Assembly: GCA_944384505.1 (NCBI GenBank)
Contig: CALWTQ010000015.1
Span: 1-60,797, forward strand
From: an uncultured Mediterraneibacter sp.
GTDB lineage: Bacteria; Bacillota; Clostridia; Lachnospirales; Lachnospiraceae
Reading direction: 5' to 3'
Length of the DNA: 60,797 nucleotides
The notes under the pieces are model-generated. The model was given only the letters and a program-made list of their open reading frames with translations. It was not told the origin of the DNA and did not search any database. Each line of letters starts with the position of its first letter. Position 1 is the stretch's first letter. Below, in pieces: positions 24,013-32,842 of the stretch. The position numbers were made by a program, and so were the translations under genes.

Positions 24013-24093
24013 TTGTTCTCTTCTCTCTTTTGATTCTTTCATAAGCTCCGCGGAACGGAACCAATGGCATTTATTATATCACGTTTCCGCGGA

Positions 24094-24462
24094 TTAGTAA
24101 AATCTTCTTGCCCGCCTCCTCTGATCGCTCCTGCGCTTATATAGTTCCTGAAAGAGCATTACCCCTGCAATATCATCCAGGTACTTCTCTCCCGTCTCAT
24201 CTGTCAGTTTTTCATGTTTTTTCACGTTCTCGCATATGCGCCTGCACATCAGCCTTAGCTGCAGTTTATCAGGATACTGGTCATACACCATACTGTTCTC
24301 ATATTCCATCCGGTCGCACTCCTCTTCCACATAGGGCAGGATACGCTTCGGCATCTCCGGATACATGCTTTTCAGATATTCATAATCCATACGTTCCGTT
24401 CTCTCATCATCATAAGAAAAAGGAGTCGGATAGGCCATATAATAGGGTATTTTTTCATTCAT
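24094..24462 (-). CDS. Conserved hypothetical protein of Lachnospiraceae
   Basis: A 122-aa acidic/basic soluble protein without signal peptide: YMAYPTPFSYDDERTERMDY, then YPEMPKRILPYVEEECDRME and PDKLQLRLMCRRICENVKKH, ending in RRSDQRRRARRFY. I know no function for this family. The many Tyr/Met/Cys residues and the company of sporulating bacteria would fit a spore-associated protein, but that is speculation. The ATG at 24462 has GGAG 10 bases upstream. Confidence 0.7.
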   Translation of the reverse strand: MNEKIPYYMAYPTPFSYDDERTERMDYEYLKSMYPEMPKRILPYVEEECDRMEYENSMVYDQYPDKLQLRLMCRRICENVKKHEKLTDETGEKYLDDIAGVMLFQELYKRRSDQRRRARRFY

Positions 24463-24621
24463 GCTCACGTCACTCCCAGACAGACATTATATATACAGTA
24501 TATGCAGAAAAACGGCAGTCCGTGAAGAACCGCCGTCTCTCCGCATATTTTCTCTGGATATCCGCTTCGCAGGATATACGCCGTTTCAGATTCCGGTCCG
24601 GACCTTCCGCCGGTCTGTACG

Positions 24622-25182
24622 CTACTCGCTTTCCCGCAGGATCCGCTGTACTTCCAGTCTCGTCTCCCCTGCTCCGATGATATCGTCTCTTTGAATTACC
24701 ACAGGCTCGTCGATCCGGGTTCCGTTCAGATATGTCCCGTTTCTGGAGCCTTCATCCTTCAGATACAGCCTGTCGCCCCGGTGAACAATCACACAGTGTA
24801 TTTTCGAAACTCTCCCGTCATTCAGAATCGGAAGATATTTCTCATACATGCTTCCGTCTTTTCCCCGGCCGATTCCAACTGTATCATAGAATGTAAAACT
24901 GTATTTTTCCCAGCTGTCAATATCTTCAAGAATTATCTTCCACTGCCTTCTCTTCTTCCGCTGGGGCTGTCTCTGCGCGTCCCGGGGATCGCCTGTATGC
25001 CTGCCGGTTCTGCCCCCCGGCCTGCCACTGTCATACTCGTCTTCATCCTGTACTCGTCTGCGCGATGTATCAGAACTGACTCTGACCGCCATATCATTCT
25101 GCCGCCTTATAGCCGCAAATGATATTCCCAGCATACAGATACTTCCGCCAATGAGCAAAAACATCACTATCCAGTACCACAT
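24622..25182 (-). CDS. Membrane-anchored FHA domain protein
   Basis: A 186-aa protein. One N-terminal membrane helix (WYWIVMFLLIGGSICMLGIS) is followed by a low-complexity, Arg/Asp-rich linker (about residues 35-80). A forkhead-associated domain follows: VGIGRGKDGSMYE, NDGRVSKIHCVIVHRGDRLY and LKDEGSRNGTYLNGTRI, with the Gly-Arg, Ser-x-x-His and Asn-Gly phosphothreonine-binding residues. It probably docks Thr-phosphorylated partners at the membrane. No Ser/Thr kinase is nearby. The ATG at 25182 is preferred (GAGGAG 11 bases upstream). Confidence 0.88.
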   Translation of the reverse strand: MWYWIVMFLLIGGSICMLGISFAAIRRQNDMAVRVSSDTSRRRVQDEDEYDSGRPGGRTGRHTGDPRDAQRQPQRKKRRQWKIILEDIDSWEKYSFTFYDTVGIGRGKDGSMYEKYLPILNDGRVSKIHCVIVHRGDRLYLKDEGSRNGTYLNGTRIDEPVVIQRDDIIGAGETRLEVQRILRESE

Positions 25183-25367
25183 AATATTTATCACTCCTCA
25201 GACTTTTATACTACTATACTTTTTAAACCCGGGCAAGTGAAAATGTCACATTTTGTCCTTTCCTGCGGTGGCAGCCCCCTGAAATATGTGTTAAAATATC
25301 CCCGGAGTCATTAGCGCCAGTGTACGCTGCCGCTTACAGAATATCAGATACAGAAAAGGAGACTGAC

Positions 25368-26603
25368 ATGAGTATTATCCGACCATTCTGCGCAATACGG
25401 CCGCAGCCCGAACTTGCTTCCAGAATCGCAGCGCTGCCGTATGACGTGTACAACACTGAAGAAGCACGAAAAGCCGTTGAAGCTGAACCCTTATCATTTC
25501 TTAAAATTGACAGAGCCGAAACTCTTCTCCCTGAGGGCACAAGTTTCTGTGCGCCGGAAGTATACGAGACAGCGCGGCAGACACTTGATGCTATGATCCG
25601 GGACGGTTCTTTCATACAGGATCCGTCGGACTGCTATTATATATATGCACTTACTATGAACGGCAGGACACAGACCGGCCTGGTTGGATGCGCGTCCATA
25701 GACGACTATGTAAACGGAGTAATCTTAAAGCACGAGAACACTCTTGCGGCCAAGGAGGAGGACCGTATCCGGCATGTGGACGCGTGCAGCGCCCAGACGG
25801 GTCCCATTTTCCTCACTCACCGGCCGGTCCCCGGCCTTCGCGATCTGCTGAGAGAAATTCAGCGAAAAGACGCGCTTTACGATTTCGTCAGCGAGGACGG
25901 AATCCGGCACCAGGTGTGGAAAGCAGACAGGCAGGAAGATATTGATAATATTTCTCAGATTTTTGCAGAGACGCCTCATCTTTACATTGCGGACGGGCAC
26001 CACAGAGCCGCTTCCGCAGTGAAGGTCGGCCTTGCCAGAAGAGCCGCGGATCCGGGATTTTCCGGCACAGAGGAATACAATTATTTCCTCAGTGTACTGT
26101 TCCCGTCAGACGAACTTAAGATCCTGGATTACAACCGCGTAATCACCGACATGAAAGGCTATACATTTAACGGATTTCTTGATAAGATAAGGGATGGATT
26201 TGAGATCGCAGAGATGGGAACCGCCCCGTACCGCCCGGAACGCAAAGGCGAATTTGGGCTGTACGGGCAGGGCCGCTGGTATAAGCTTCAGGCAAAGCCC
26301 TGCCTTTTATCAGATGATCCCGTCAGCGGGCTGGATGTATCGCTCCTGCAGGATCACATCTTTGCCCCCATACTTGGCATCCACGATCCAAAAACGGATC
26401 CCTCGATCCGTTTCATCGGAGGAATCCGCGGGACCGGAGCTCTTGTACAGGCGGCGGACGCCTCGGGCGGCATGGCTTTTGCCATGTATCCCACATCCAT
26501 GGAAGAACTCCTCCGCGTAGCTGACGCCGGGCGCCTTATGCCGCCCAAATCAACCTGGTTTGAGCCTAAGCTCAGGAGCGGGCTGTTCATCCACCGGTTT
26601 TGA
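25368..26603 (+). CDS. DUF1015 family protein
   Basis: A 411-aa protein of the DUF1015 family: IIRPFCAIRPQPELASRIAA, LPYDVYNTEEARKAVE, HENTLAAKEEDRIRHVDACS, then YIADGHHRAASAVKVGLARR and FIGGIRGTGALVQAAD. The conserved GHHR motif and the SerB/serine-biosynthesis association of some homologues hint at a metabolic enzyme or nuclease-like role, but the biochemical function is not established. AAGGAG precedes the ATG at 25368 by 7 bases. It is followed by map in the same direction. Confidence 0.9.
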   Translation: MSIIRPFCAIRPQPELASRIAALPYDVYNTEEARKAVEAEPLSFLKIDRAETLLPEGTSFCAPEVYETARQTLDAMIRDGSFIQDPSDCYYIYALTMNGRTQTGLVGCASIDDYVNGVILKHENTLAAKEEDRIRHVDACSAQTGPIFLTHRPVPGLRDLLREIQRKDALYDFVSEDGIRHQVWKADRQEDIDNISQIFAETPHLYIADGHHRAASAVKVGLARRAADPGFSGTEEYNYFLSVLFPSDELKILDYNRVITDMKGYTFNGFLDKIRDGFEIAEMGTAPYRPERKGEFGLYGQGRWYKLQAKPCLLSDDPVSGLDVSLLQDHIFAPILGIHDPKTDPSIRFIGGIRGTGALVQAADASGGMAFAMYPTSMEELLRVADAGRLMPPKSTWFEPKLRSGLFIHRF

Positions 26604-26630
26604 AAATATATTTTAGAGGAGATGTTATTC

Positions 26631-27494
26631 ATGGAACGTAATGACCTTTGCTGGTGCGGCAGCGGAAAGAAATATAAGAAATGCCATATGCCGATTGACG
26701 AAAAGATGCTTCTTCACGCGGAGCGGGGTGAGATTGTCCCCACAAGGAAGCTTCTGAAAACGCCGGCACAGATTGAGAAGATCAAAGAAAGCGCCGCGCT
26801 CAACACCGCGGTTCTGGACGAAGTGGCAAAGCATATCCGCGTTGGGATGAGCACAGCGGAGATTGATGATATTGTTTACCGCTTTACCACAGAACACGGC
26901 GGCATCCCGGCGCCGCTTGACTATCAGGGATTCCCGAAAAGCGTGTGCACCTCCATTAATAATGAAGTATGCCACGGTATTCCTGATGAAAATATTATCC
27001 TTCAGGAAGGGGATATTATTAATGTGGACGTATCCACTATCCTGGACGGCTATTTTTCCGATGCTTCCCGCATGTTTAAAATGGGAAAAATCTCTGACCG
27101 CGCAGAACGTCTGATCCGCGTAACCGAAGAATGCGTGGAACTGGGCCTTGCCGCAGCGAAACCGTGGGGACACTTGGGCGACATCGCTGACGCCATCAAT
27201 ACTCACGCCCGGGCCAATGGATACTCTGTTGTAGAAGAAATCGGAGGCCACGGAATCGGACTTGCCTTCCATGAGGATCCCTTTGTCAGCTATGTAACGC
27301 CAAAGGGAAGCGAGATGCTTCTCGTGCCGGGCATGATGTTTACCATCGAGCCGATGATCAATGAGGGAAGCCCTGATTTCTTCGTTGATGAAGACAATGG
27401 ATGGACCGTATATACCATTGACGACGGGCTGTCCGCTCAGATCGAATATATGGTGCTTGTGAGAGAAGACGGGATAGAAGTGCTGACCAAATAA
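26631..27494 (+). CDS. map: Methionine aminopeptidase with N-terminal SEC-C zinc motif
   Basis: This 287-aa enzyme removes the initiator methionine from new proteins. Residues 1-20 carry a SEC-C type zinc knuckle (CWCGSGKKYKKCH), which may dock it to the ribosome. The type I catalytic domain follows, with metal ligands in IINVDVSTILDGYFSD (Asp, Asp), GGHGIGLAFHEDP (His), FTIEPM (Glu) and QIEYMVLV (Glu). The ATG at 26631 fits GAGGAG spacing; the ATG at 26622 is too close. A terminator stem begins inside its last codons. Confidence 0.94.
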   Translation: MERNDLCWCGSGKKYKKCHMPIDEKMLLHAERGEIVPTRKLLKTPAQIEKIKESAALNTAVLDEVAKHIRVGMSTAEIDDIVYRFTTEHGGIPAPLDYQGFPKSVCTSINNEVCHGIPDENIILQEGDIINVDVSTILDGYFSDASRMFKMGKISDRAERLIRVTEECVELGLAAAKPWGHLGDIADAINTHARANGYSVVEEIGGHGIGLAFHEDPFVSYVTPKGSEMLLVPGMMFTIEPMINEGSPDFFVDEDNGWTVYTIDDGLSAQIEYMVLVREDGIEVLTK

Positions 27495-27518
27495 GGCCGG
27501 CACTTCTATCCCGTTTTA
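27470..27518 (+). terminator. Terminator overlapping the 3' end of map
   Basis: CGGGATAGAAGTGC (27470-27483, within the last codons of map) pairs perfectly with GCACTTCTATCCCG (27500-27513), followed by TTTTA. It also separates map from the convergent pdxY gene. Confidence 0.85.
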
Positions 27519-28388
27519 TCTCTCCCTGGGTATGAGCATCCCCAGATACTTCTCATACTCCACCCCTTCATTTCTCGGGACCTTATGCTTTACAGCATCC
27601 CGGACCGCGGCAGCGATAAATGAACCCGCAAGCGCGGCGGAGTCCTCCAGGGAATCCCCCCGGGCCTTTCCTCCGGCGATGACAGAGGCAAACAGATCGC
27701 CTGTCCCGGAATAGCTCTCCCCGATATAGGGCTGCTCACAGAGAAACGTCCCATTTCCTGTCACTGCCATATTTCCTATCATCTCTTCTCCCGAACCGGG
27801 ATCCAGGAAGCGGATCCCCGTGACAAGCGCCTCTCCCGGCTCTGCCGCCATTACCTGACGGGCAAGCTTCTCCGCCGCATTCATGATCCTCTCCTTATCC
27901 CTCTCTCCGGCCAGTTCCCGGATCGTATCCCCGTCCTCCCCGGCCAGAAGGCAGAGCTCCGTCAGATTGGGCGTAATGAGTTCCGCTCTCCTGACCAGCT
28001 CTTTCATTCCGGCCCGGAACTCTTCCGTAGAGAATCCGAACTCCACCCCGTTGTCTCCCATGACGGGATCAGCCAGGAAAAACGTATCTCCCTTATGAAA
28101 GGAATCCAGAAAGTCCATGGTCTTCCTGATCTGGCTGCACCCGGACATGAATCCGGTGTAAATCCCGTCAAAGGACGCTCCCATTTTCTCCCACTCTTCC
28201 CGGATATAATCCATTTTCTCTGTATAATCATCATAATAATAACTTGGAAAACCTGTCTGCGCGCTCAAAACCGCTGTCGGAAGCGGGCAGGGCTGCACTC
28301 CCATTGCCGCCAGTACAGAAACAGCCGCTGTCAGAGAACAGCGGCCGAATCCGGACAGGTCATTAATTACTGCTATTTTTTTTGACAT
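27516..28388 (-). CDS. pdxY: Pyridoxal/pyridoxamine kinase
   Basis: A 290-aa ribokinase-fold vitamin B6 kinase. Markers are INDLSGFGRCSLTAAVSVLA at the N-terminus, LADPVMGDNGVEFGF, LITPNLTELCLLAGE and the anion hole/catalytic Asp motif YSGTGDLFASVIAGG. It salvages pyridoxal, pyridoxine or pyridoxamine to the 5'-phosphate. It starts 10 bases after the GH13 gene and is the last gene of the tilS-hpt-ftsH-GH13-pdxY run. The exact B6 vitamer preference cannot be read from sequence. Confidence 0.88.
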   Translation of the reverse strand: MSKKIAVINDLSGFGRCSLTAAVSVLAAMGVQPCPLPTAVLSAQTGFPSYYYDDYTEKMDYIREEWEKMGASFDGIYTGFMSGCSQIRKTMDFLDSFHKGDTFFLADPVMGDNGVEFGFSTEEFRAGMKELVRRAELITPNLTELCLLAGEDGDTIRELAGERDKERIMNAAEKLARQVMAAEPGEALVTGIRFLDPGSGEEMIGNMAVTGNGTFLCEQPYIGESYSGTGDLFASVIAGGKARGDSLEDSAALAGSFIAAAVRDAVKHKVPRNEGVEYEKYLGMLIPRER

Positions 28389-28398
28389 AATCTTTTCC

Positions 28399-30450
28399 TT
28401 AAAGTCTCTGTACTTTCACAGGTTTAAGCACTGCTGCCGAGTGCTGCCCCATATTGATGACAATCTCTCCGTTCTCTACGATATATTCATCGTAGGCGGT
28501 CGTATACCCGTCTTCATATGAGTAGATCAGACGCTGCATCCGGCCTTCTCTCGGGACTCCGGAAAGCCATACCGGCACGGTGACTGACTGCAGCTCTCTG
28601 CTGTTGTTCAGAACCACGACGATCTGCTCATCCCCCTGAAATCTTGCATAAGCCATGATATTGTATGCCGCGAACAGAAGCTTGATGGATCCCTTTCTCA
28701 GCGGTTTCTCCTCTTTATGGATCCGGATCATCTCCTTGTGGAATTCAAACATTTCTCTGTCCTCATTCCCCCAGGGATATGTGCGGCGGTTGTCCGGATC
28801 TGTGAAACCGCACAGTCCGACCTCGTCTCCATAGTAGATGGTCGGCGCACCGACCCAGGTCATCTGGACAGTAACCGCCTCCCTCATAACCGCATGAACC
28901 ACGCCTTCCTCCGCTGTTTTGGCCCCTACATGCTCCGCCCGTCCCACGATCTGGTTTGTGCGGGTTAAGAACCTGGAGTGGTCATGGTTCGACAGCTCAT
29001 TCATCGCCACCTGCAGCGACGGAGTGAGCATACTTGCCATAAAGTGGCGCATAGCTCCCACAAAGCTGTCCGGGTTGCCCCAGAGGTCGTCTCTGCGCTC
29101 ATCGCTGTGCTTTTCCATTCCGGTGAGGAACCAGGTCAGGGGCTCCATGAACGCGTCATAGTTCATGACACTGTCCCATTCATCACCCTGGAGCCATTCC
29201 TGGGGATCCCCGTAGTGTTCCGCCAGAATCAGCGCGTTAGGATTGGCGTCTTTGACCTCTTTGCGGAAGCGCTTCCAGAACATATGGTTATACTCATTGC
29301 TGCACCCCAGATCCGCGGCCACATCCAGTCTCCAGCCATCCGCGTTATACGGCGGGGAAACCCATTTCCTCCCGATATCCATAATGTACTGTTCCAGCTC
29401 CGGTGAATCCTCGTATGACAGTTTCGGCAGGGTATCATGCCCCCACCATCCGTCGTAGCTCCCGTTGTAGGGCCACGCCTCATCTCTGTCATCATGAAAA
29501 TGGAAGAACTTACGGTACGGACTGTCAGCGCTCACATAGGCTCCTTTGGGATACCCGGGCTGCCGCTCGTAAATCCGCTCCCGGTCCAGCCATTTATTGA
29601 AAGAACCGCAGTGGTTGAACACTCCGTCCAGAATCACTTTCATACCGCGTTTGTGCAGCTCTTCCACCAGCCGGGCAAAGAGGTCGTTGCTCGCCTCAAG
29701 ATTCCGGATATCCCCGGTTCGTTTCTGATATTTCGTGGCATTTGTATTATCCCGGGCGTCCTCCGGAAGCGGTTCGCCCCCGTCCGCCACGATTTTGCCA
29801 TAATGCGGATCGATATAGTCATAATCCTGAATGTCATATTTATGGTTTGACGGCGATACAAACAGGGGATTAAAATAAATAACCTCAACCCCGAGTTCCT
29901 CCAGGTAATCCAGCTTATCCATCACACCCTGCAGATCTCCTCCGTAGAAATTGCGGATGTCCATGGCTGCCGGCACCTGGTTCCAGTCCTTAATCTTTGC
30001 GCTGGGCGCTCCGATATAAATATACTCCCGGTCTTCCACGTCATTATCCGGATCTCCGTTACAGAACCGATCCACGAAAATCTGGTACATAACCGCGCCC
30101 TTTGCCCAGTCCGGCGTAGAAAACCCCGGGACAATGACAAAATCATAATAATCCTCCCGATGATCTGTAACCCCGTAGCGGTTGAAATACCAGATCTGCT
30201 CTCCTTTCTTGATCTCGAAAGAGTAGTGAAACGGCTCTTCTCCCAGCTGCCATTCAATCTCATAAAAGTCAAATTCATTACCGGAATCCGCCTTCCACAT
30301 CGCATAATTTCTGTCTTCTGTAAGAAGTTCTACTTCTTCCACGTCATTGTGTGCCGTACGGAACCGCAGTAATATTTTCTCTCCCGCCTCAGGCTCCGCA
30401 GGAATGACATAATCCTGTGTGCCGTCACAGAACAGCGCGTCTCTGTTCAT
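28399..30450 (-). CDS. Glycoside hydrolase family 13 (neopullulanase/cyclomaltodextrinase-like)
   Basis: A 683-aa cytoplasmic (no signal peptide) alpha-glucan hydrolase. An N-terminal beta domain (about residues 1-125, CBM34-like) is followed by the GH13 barrel. Markers are WAKGAVMYQIFVDRFCNGDP, DGVFNHCG, GWRLDVAADLGC (nucleophile Asp), LILAEHYGDPQEWL (acid Glu) and ELSNHDHSRF (third Asp). The layout matches GH13_20 enzymes, which cut cyclodextrins, pullulan or maltodextrins. The start at 30450 has AAGGAGG, located in the tail of ftsH four bases away, so the two genes are coupled. Confidence 0.92.
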   Translation of the reverse strand: MNRDALFCDGTQDYVIPAEPEAGEKILLRFRTAHNDVEEVELLTEDRNYAMWKADSGNEFDFYEIEWQLGEEPFHYSFEIKKGEQIWYFNRYGVTDHREDYYDFVIVPGFSTPDWAKGAVMYQIFVDRFCNGDPDNDVEDREYIYIGAPSAKIKDWNQVPAAMDIRNFYGGDLQGVMDKLDYLEELGVEVIYFNPLFVSPSNHKYDIQDYDYIDPHYGKIVADGGEPLPEDARDNTNATKYQKRTGDIRNLEASNDLFARLVEELHKRGMKVILDGVFNHCGSFNKWLDRERIYERQPGYPKGAYVSADSPYRKFFHFHDDRDEAWPYNGSYDGWWGHDTLPKLSYEDSPELEQYIMDIGRKWVSPPYNADGWRLDVAADLGCSNEYNHMFWKRFRKEVKDANPNALILAEHYGDPQEWLQGDEWDSVMNYDAFMEPLTWFLTGMEKHSDERRDDLWGNPDSFVGAMRHFMASMLTPSLQVAMNELSNHDHSRFLTRTNQIVGRAEHVGAKTAEEGVVHAVMREAVTVQMTWVGAPTIYYGDEVGLCGFTDPDNRRTYPWGNEDREMFEFHKEMIRIHKEEKPLRKGSIKLLFAAYNIMAYARFQGDEQIVVVLNNSRELQSVTVPVWLSGVPREGRMQRLIYSYEDGYTTAYDEYIVENGEIVINMGQHSAAVLKPVKVQRL

Positions 30451-30454
30451 ATAA

Positions 30455-32299
30455 TCAGGCCTCCTTAGCTTCGCCGTCCTCGAATAATGCCTCGAACTCA
30501 CTTCTTGTTATCTTTTCTTTTTCAAGCAGGAGCTTTGCGCATGCGTCCAGCACATCCTGATGATCCTGGATAATCTTTCTGGCCTTCGCATAACACTCAT
30601 CGATGATTCTCTTTACCTCCTCATCGATCGTCCCCGCCACCTTCTCGCCGTAGCCTCTTGAAGTATGGCCGAAATCGCGTCCAATGAACACTTCATCGCT
30701 GTCATTGTCATAATTGATCAGTCCCAGGCGCTCAGACATACCAAATTTCGTAATCATGGACTTCGCAATCGCAGTAGCCTGCCTGATATCCTGGGATGCA
30801 CCGGTCGTGATGTCGTCGAAGATCTCTTCCTCAGCCACGCGGCCGCCCAGGGCCACGGTGATCTCCTGGAGCATATGTCCCTTTGTATTAAACATGTCGT
30901 CCTTCTCCGGCAGAGGCATGGTGTAGCCGCCGGCGCCGCCTGTCGGAATGATGGATACGCTGTATACAGGCCCCACATCCGGCAGCACATGGAAGAGTAT
31001 CGCGTGTCCCGCTTCGTGATAAGCTGTGATCCGCCTCTCCTTGTCTGAGACGATCCTGCTCTTTTTCTCAGGTCCGATCCCAACCTTTACAAATGCATGA
31101 CGGATATCCCCCTGCTGAATGAACACGCGGTTATCCTTTGCCGCCAGGATTGCCGCCTCGTTCAGAAGATTCTCAAGATCCGCTCCGGTAAAGCCTGCCG
31201 TTGTCTGCGCGATCTGTTTTAAGTCTACATCATCGCCCAGCGGCTTATTCCTGGCATGTACCTTCAGAATCTCTTCTCTTCCCCCGACGTCCGGGCGGCC
31301 TACAATTACGTTCCGGTCAAAACGTCCCGGACGCAGGATAGCCGGATCCAGGATATCCTTCCGGTTTGTCGCGGCCATGACAATGATCCCTTCATTCACG
31401 CCAAATCCATCCATCTCCACAAGGAGCTGGTTGAGGGTCTGCTCCCTCTCATCGTGGCCTCCGCCAAGTCCGCTTCCGCGCCTTCTCGCCACAGCGTCGA
31501 TCTCATCGATAAATACAATACACGGGGCATTCTTCTTCGCGTCCTGGAAAAGGTCCCGCACGCGGGACGCTCCCACGCCGACAAACATTTCTACAAAATC
31601 AGACCCGGAAATACTGAAAAACGGCACGCCCGCCTCTCCGGCCACGGCCTTTGCCAGAAGGGTCTTTCCTGTTCCCGGAGGGCCCTCCAGCAGAACTCCT
31701 TTCGGAATTCTCGCGCCAACCTGCACATATTTCTTAGGCGCCTTTAAGAAGTCAACGATTTCCTCTAATTCTTCCTTCTCCTCTTTCAGGCCCGCCACAT
31801 CGGCAAACGTAACTTTTATTTCGTTCTGGTTCGTCATCCTGGCCCGGCTTTTGCCAAAGTTCATGGCTTTGGCGTTGGCTCCGCCTCCAGCCTGCCGGTT
31901 CATAAGATAAAAGATCAGAAGCACGCCGCCCATCGTAATCAGGAGCGGCAGAATCACCGTCGATAGAACGGATTCCTCCGGAACCGCGCCTACGCTGTAT
32001 ACAATGCCGTGCTGATCCAGAAGCTCCTCCACATCCTTTACATCCGACACATTCACCGAGCGGGTGCCGTCCTCATCTTTCAGAAGGAACGACACTGTTC
32101 CTGTAGGTACCGCGCTGTTCTGGTCAATGTAAACATCCGTTATATTCTCCTGCTCCACCTCGGAAATAAATTCCGTATAGCTCATCTCCTGCCTGTGCAC
32201 CTGCATCCGGCTCGCCATCCACAGCGCTGCCGCTGCGATCACAATGAACATCAGCAGTGTAGTTCCATTGACTGTTCTATATTTTTTATTATTGTCCAA
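30455..32299 (-). CDS. ftsH: ATP-dependent zinc metalloprotease FtsH
   Basis: A 614-aa membrane protease. It has two N-terminal transmembrane helices ([35 protein letters not shown]) around an extracytoplasmic domain. The AAA+ domain has Walker [21 protein letters not shown], Walker [12 protein letters not shown], second region of homology and the zinc site HEAGH. It degrades misfolded membrane and regulatory proteins. It lies downstream of hpt by 15 bases in the conserved tilS-hpt-ftsH order. Confidence 0.97.
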   Translation of the reverse strand: MDNNKKYRTVNGTTLLMFIVIAAAALWMASRMQVHRQEMSYTEFISEVEQENITDVYIDQNSAVPTGTVSFLLKDEDGTRSVNVSDVKDVEELLDQHGIVYSVGAVPEESVLSTVILPLLITMGGVLLIFYLMNRQAGGGANAKAMNFGKSRARMTNQNEIKVTFADVAGLKEEKEELEEIVDFLKAPKKYVQVGARIPKGVLLEGPPGTGKTLLAKAVAGEAGVPFFSISGSDFVEMFVGVGASRVRDLFQDAKKNAPCIVFIDEIDAVARRRGSGLGGGHDEREQTLNQLLVEMDGFGVNEGIIVMAATNRKDILDPAILRPGRFDRNVIVGRPDVGGREEILKVHARNKPLGDDVDLKQIAQTTAGFTGADLENLLNEAAILAAKDNRVFIQQGDIRHAFVKVGIGPEKKSRIVSDKERRITAYHEAGHAILFHVLPDVGPVYSVSIIPTGGAGGYTMPLPEKDDMFNTKGHMLQEITVALGGRVAEEEIFDDITTGASQDIRQATAIAKSMITKFGMSERLGLINYDNDSDEVFIGRDFGHTSRGYGEKVAGTIDEEVKRIIDECYAKARKIIQDHQDVLDACAKLLLEKEKITRSEFEALFEDGEAKEA

Positions 32300-32314
32300 A
32301 GTCTCTGTTCCTCC

Positions 32315-32842
32315 CTATTCCAGTCCTTCCACCACTCCGATGTACGGAAGGTTCCTATATTTCTGAGCGTAGTCAAGCCCATACCCGACGACAAACTCGT
32401 CCGGAATCTCGAATCCGCAGTAATCCACTTTCACGTCTTTGACCCTCCGCTCTGGTTTATCCAGAAGCGTGCACAGGCGCATGCCGGCCGGATTCCTCTT
32501 CTTCAGAACGTCGATCAGATAATACAGTGTATTTCCCGAATCTATAATGTCCTCCACGATAAGAACCTCTTTGTTTTCGATTGATTCATCCAGGTCCTTG
32601 GCTATACGTACAACTCCGCTGGAAGACGTCCCGTCGCCGTAGCTGCCCACGCACATAAAGTCCATGGATACCGGCACAGTGATCCTCTTGGCCAGCTCAC
32701 ACATAAAAAACACTCCGCCCTTTAATACACAGATCAGGTGAACCTGCTTTCCCGCATAGTCCTCGCTGATCTTTTTCCCCAGTTCTCTGATTCTCTCATC
32801 TACTTTTTCTTCCGGAATCAGAATTTTAATCTTCTCTGCCAT
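32315..32842 (-). CDS. hpt: Hypoxanthine phosphoribosyltransferase
   Basis: A 175-aa type I PRTase with the PRPP motif VLIVEDIIDSGNTL and the hood residues in VDYCGFEIPDEFVVGYGLDY. It salvages hypoxanthine (and guanine) to IMP/GMP. Its ribosome binding site GGAGG lies in the end of tilS, with 17 bases of overlap between the genes. Confidence 0.96.
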   Translation of the reverse strand: MAEKIKILIPEEKVDERIRELGKKISEDYAGKQVHLICVLKGGVFFMCELAKRITVPVSMDFMCVGSYGDGTSSSGVVRIAKDLDESIENKEVLIVEDIIDSGNTLYYLIDVLKKRNPAGMRLCTLLDKPERRVKDVKVDYCGFEIPDEFVVGYGLDYAQKYRNLPYIGVVEGLE

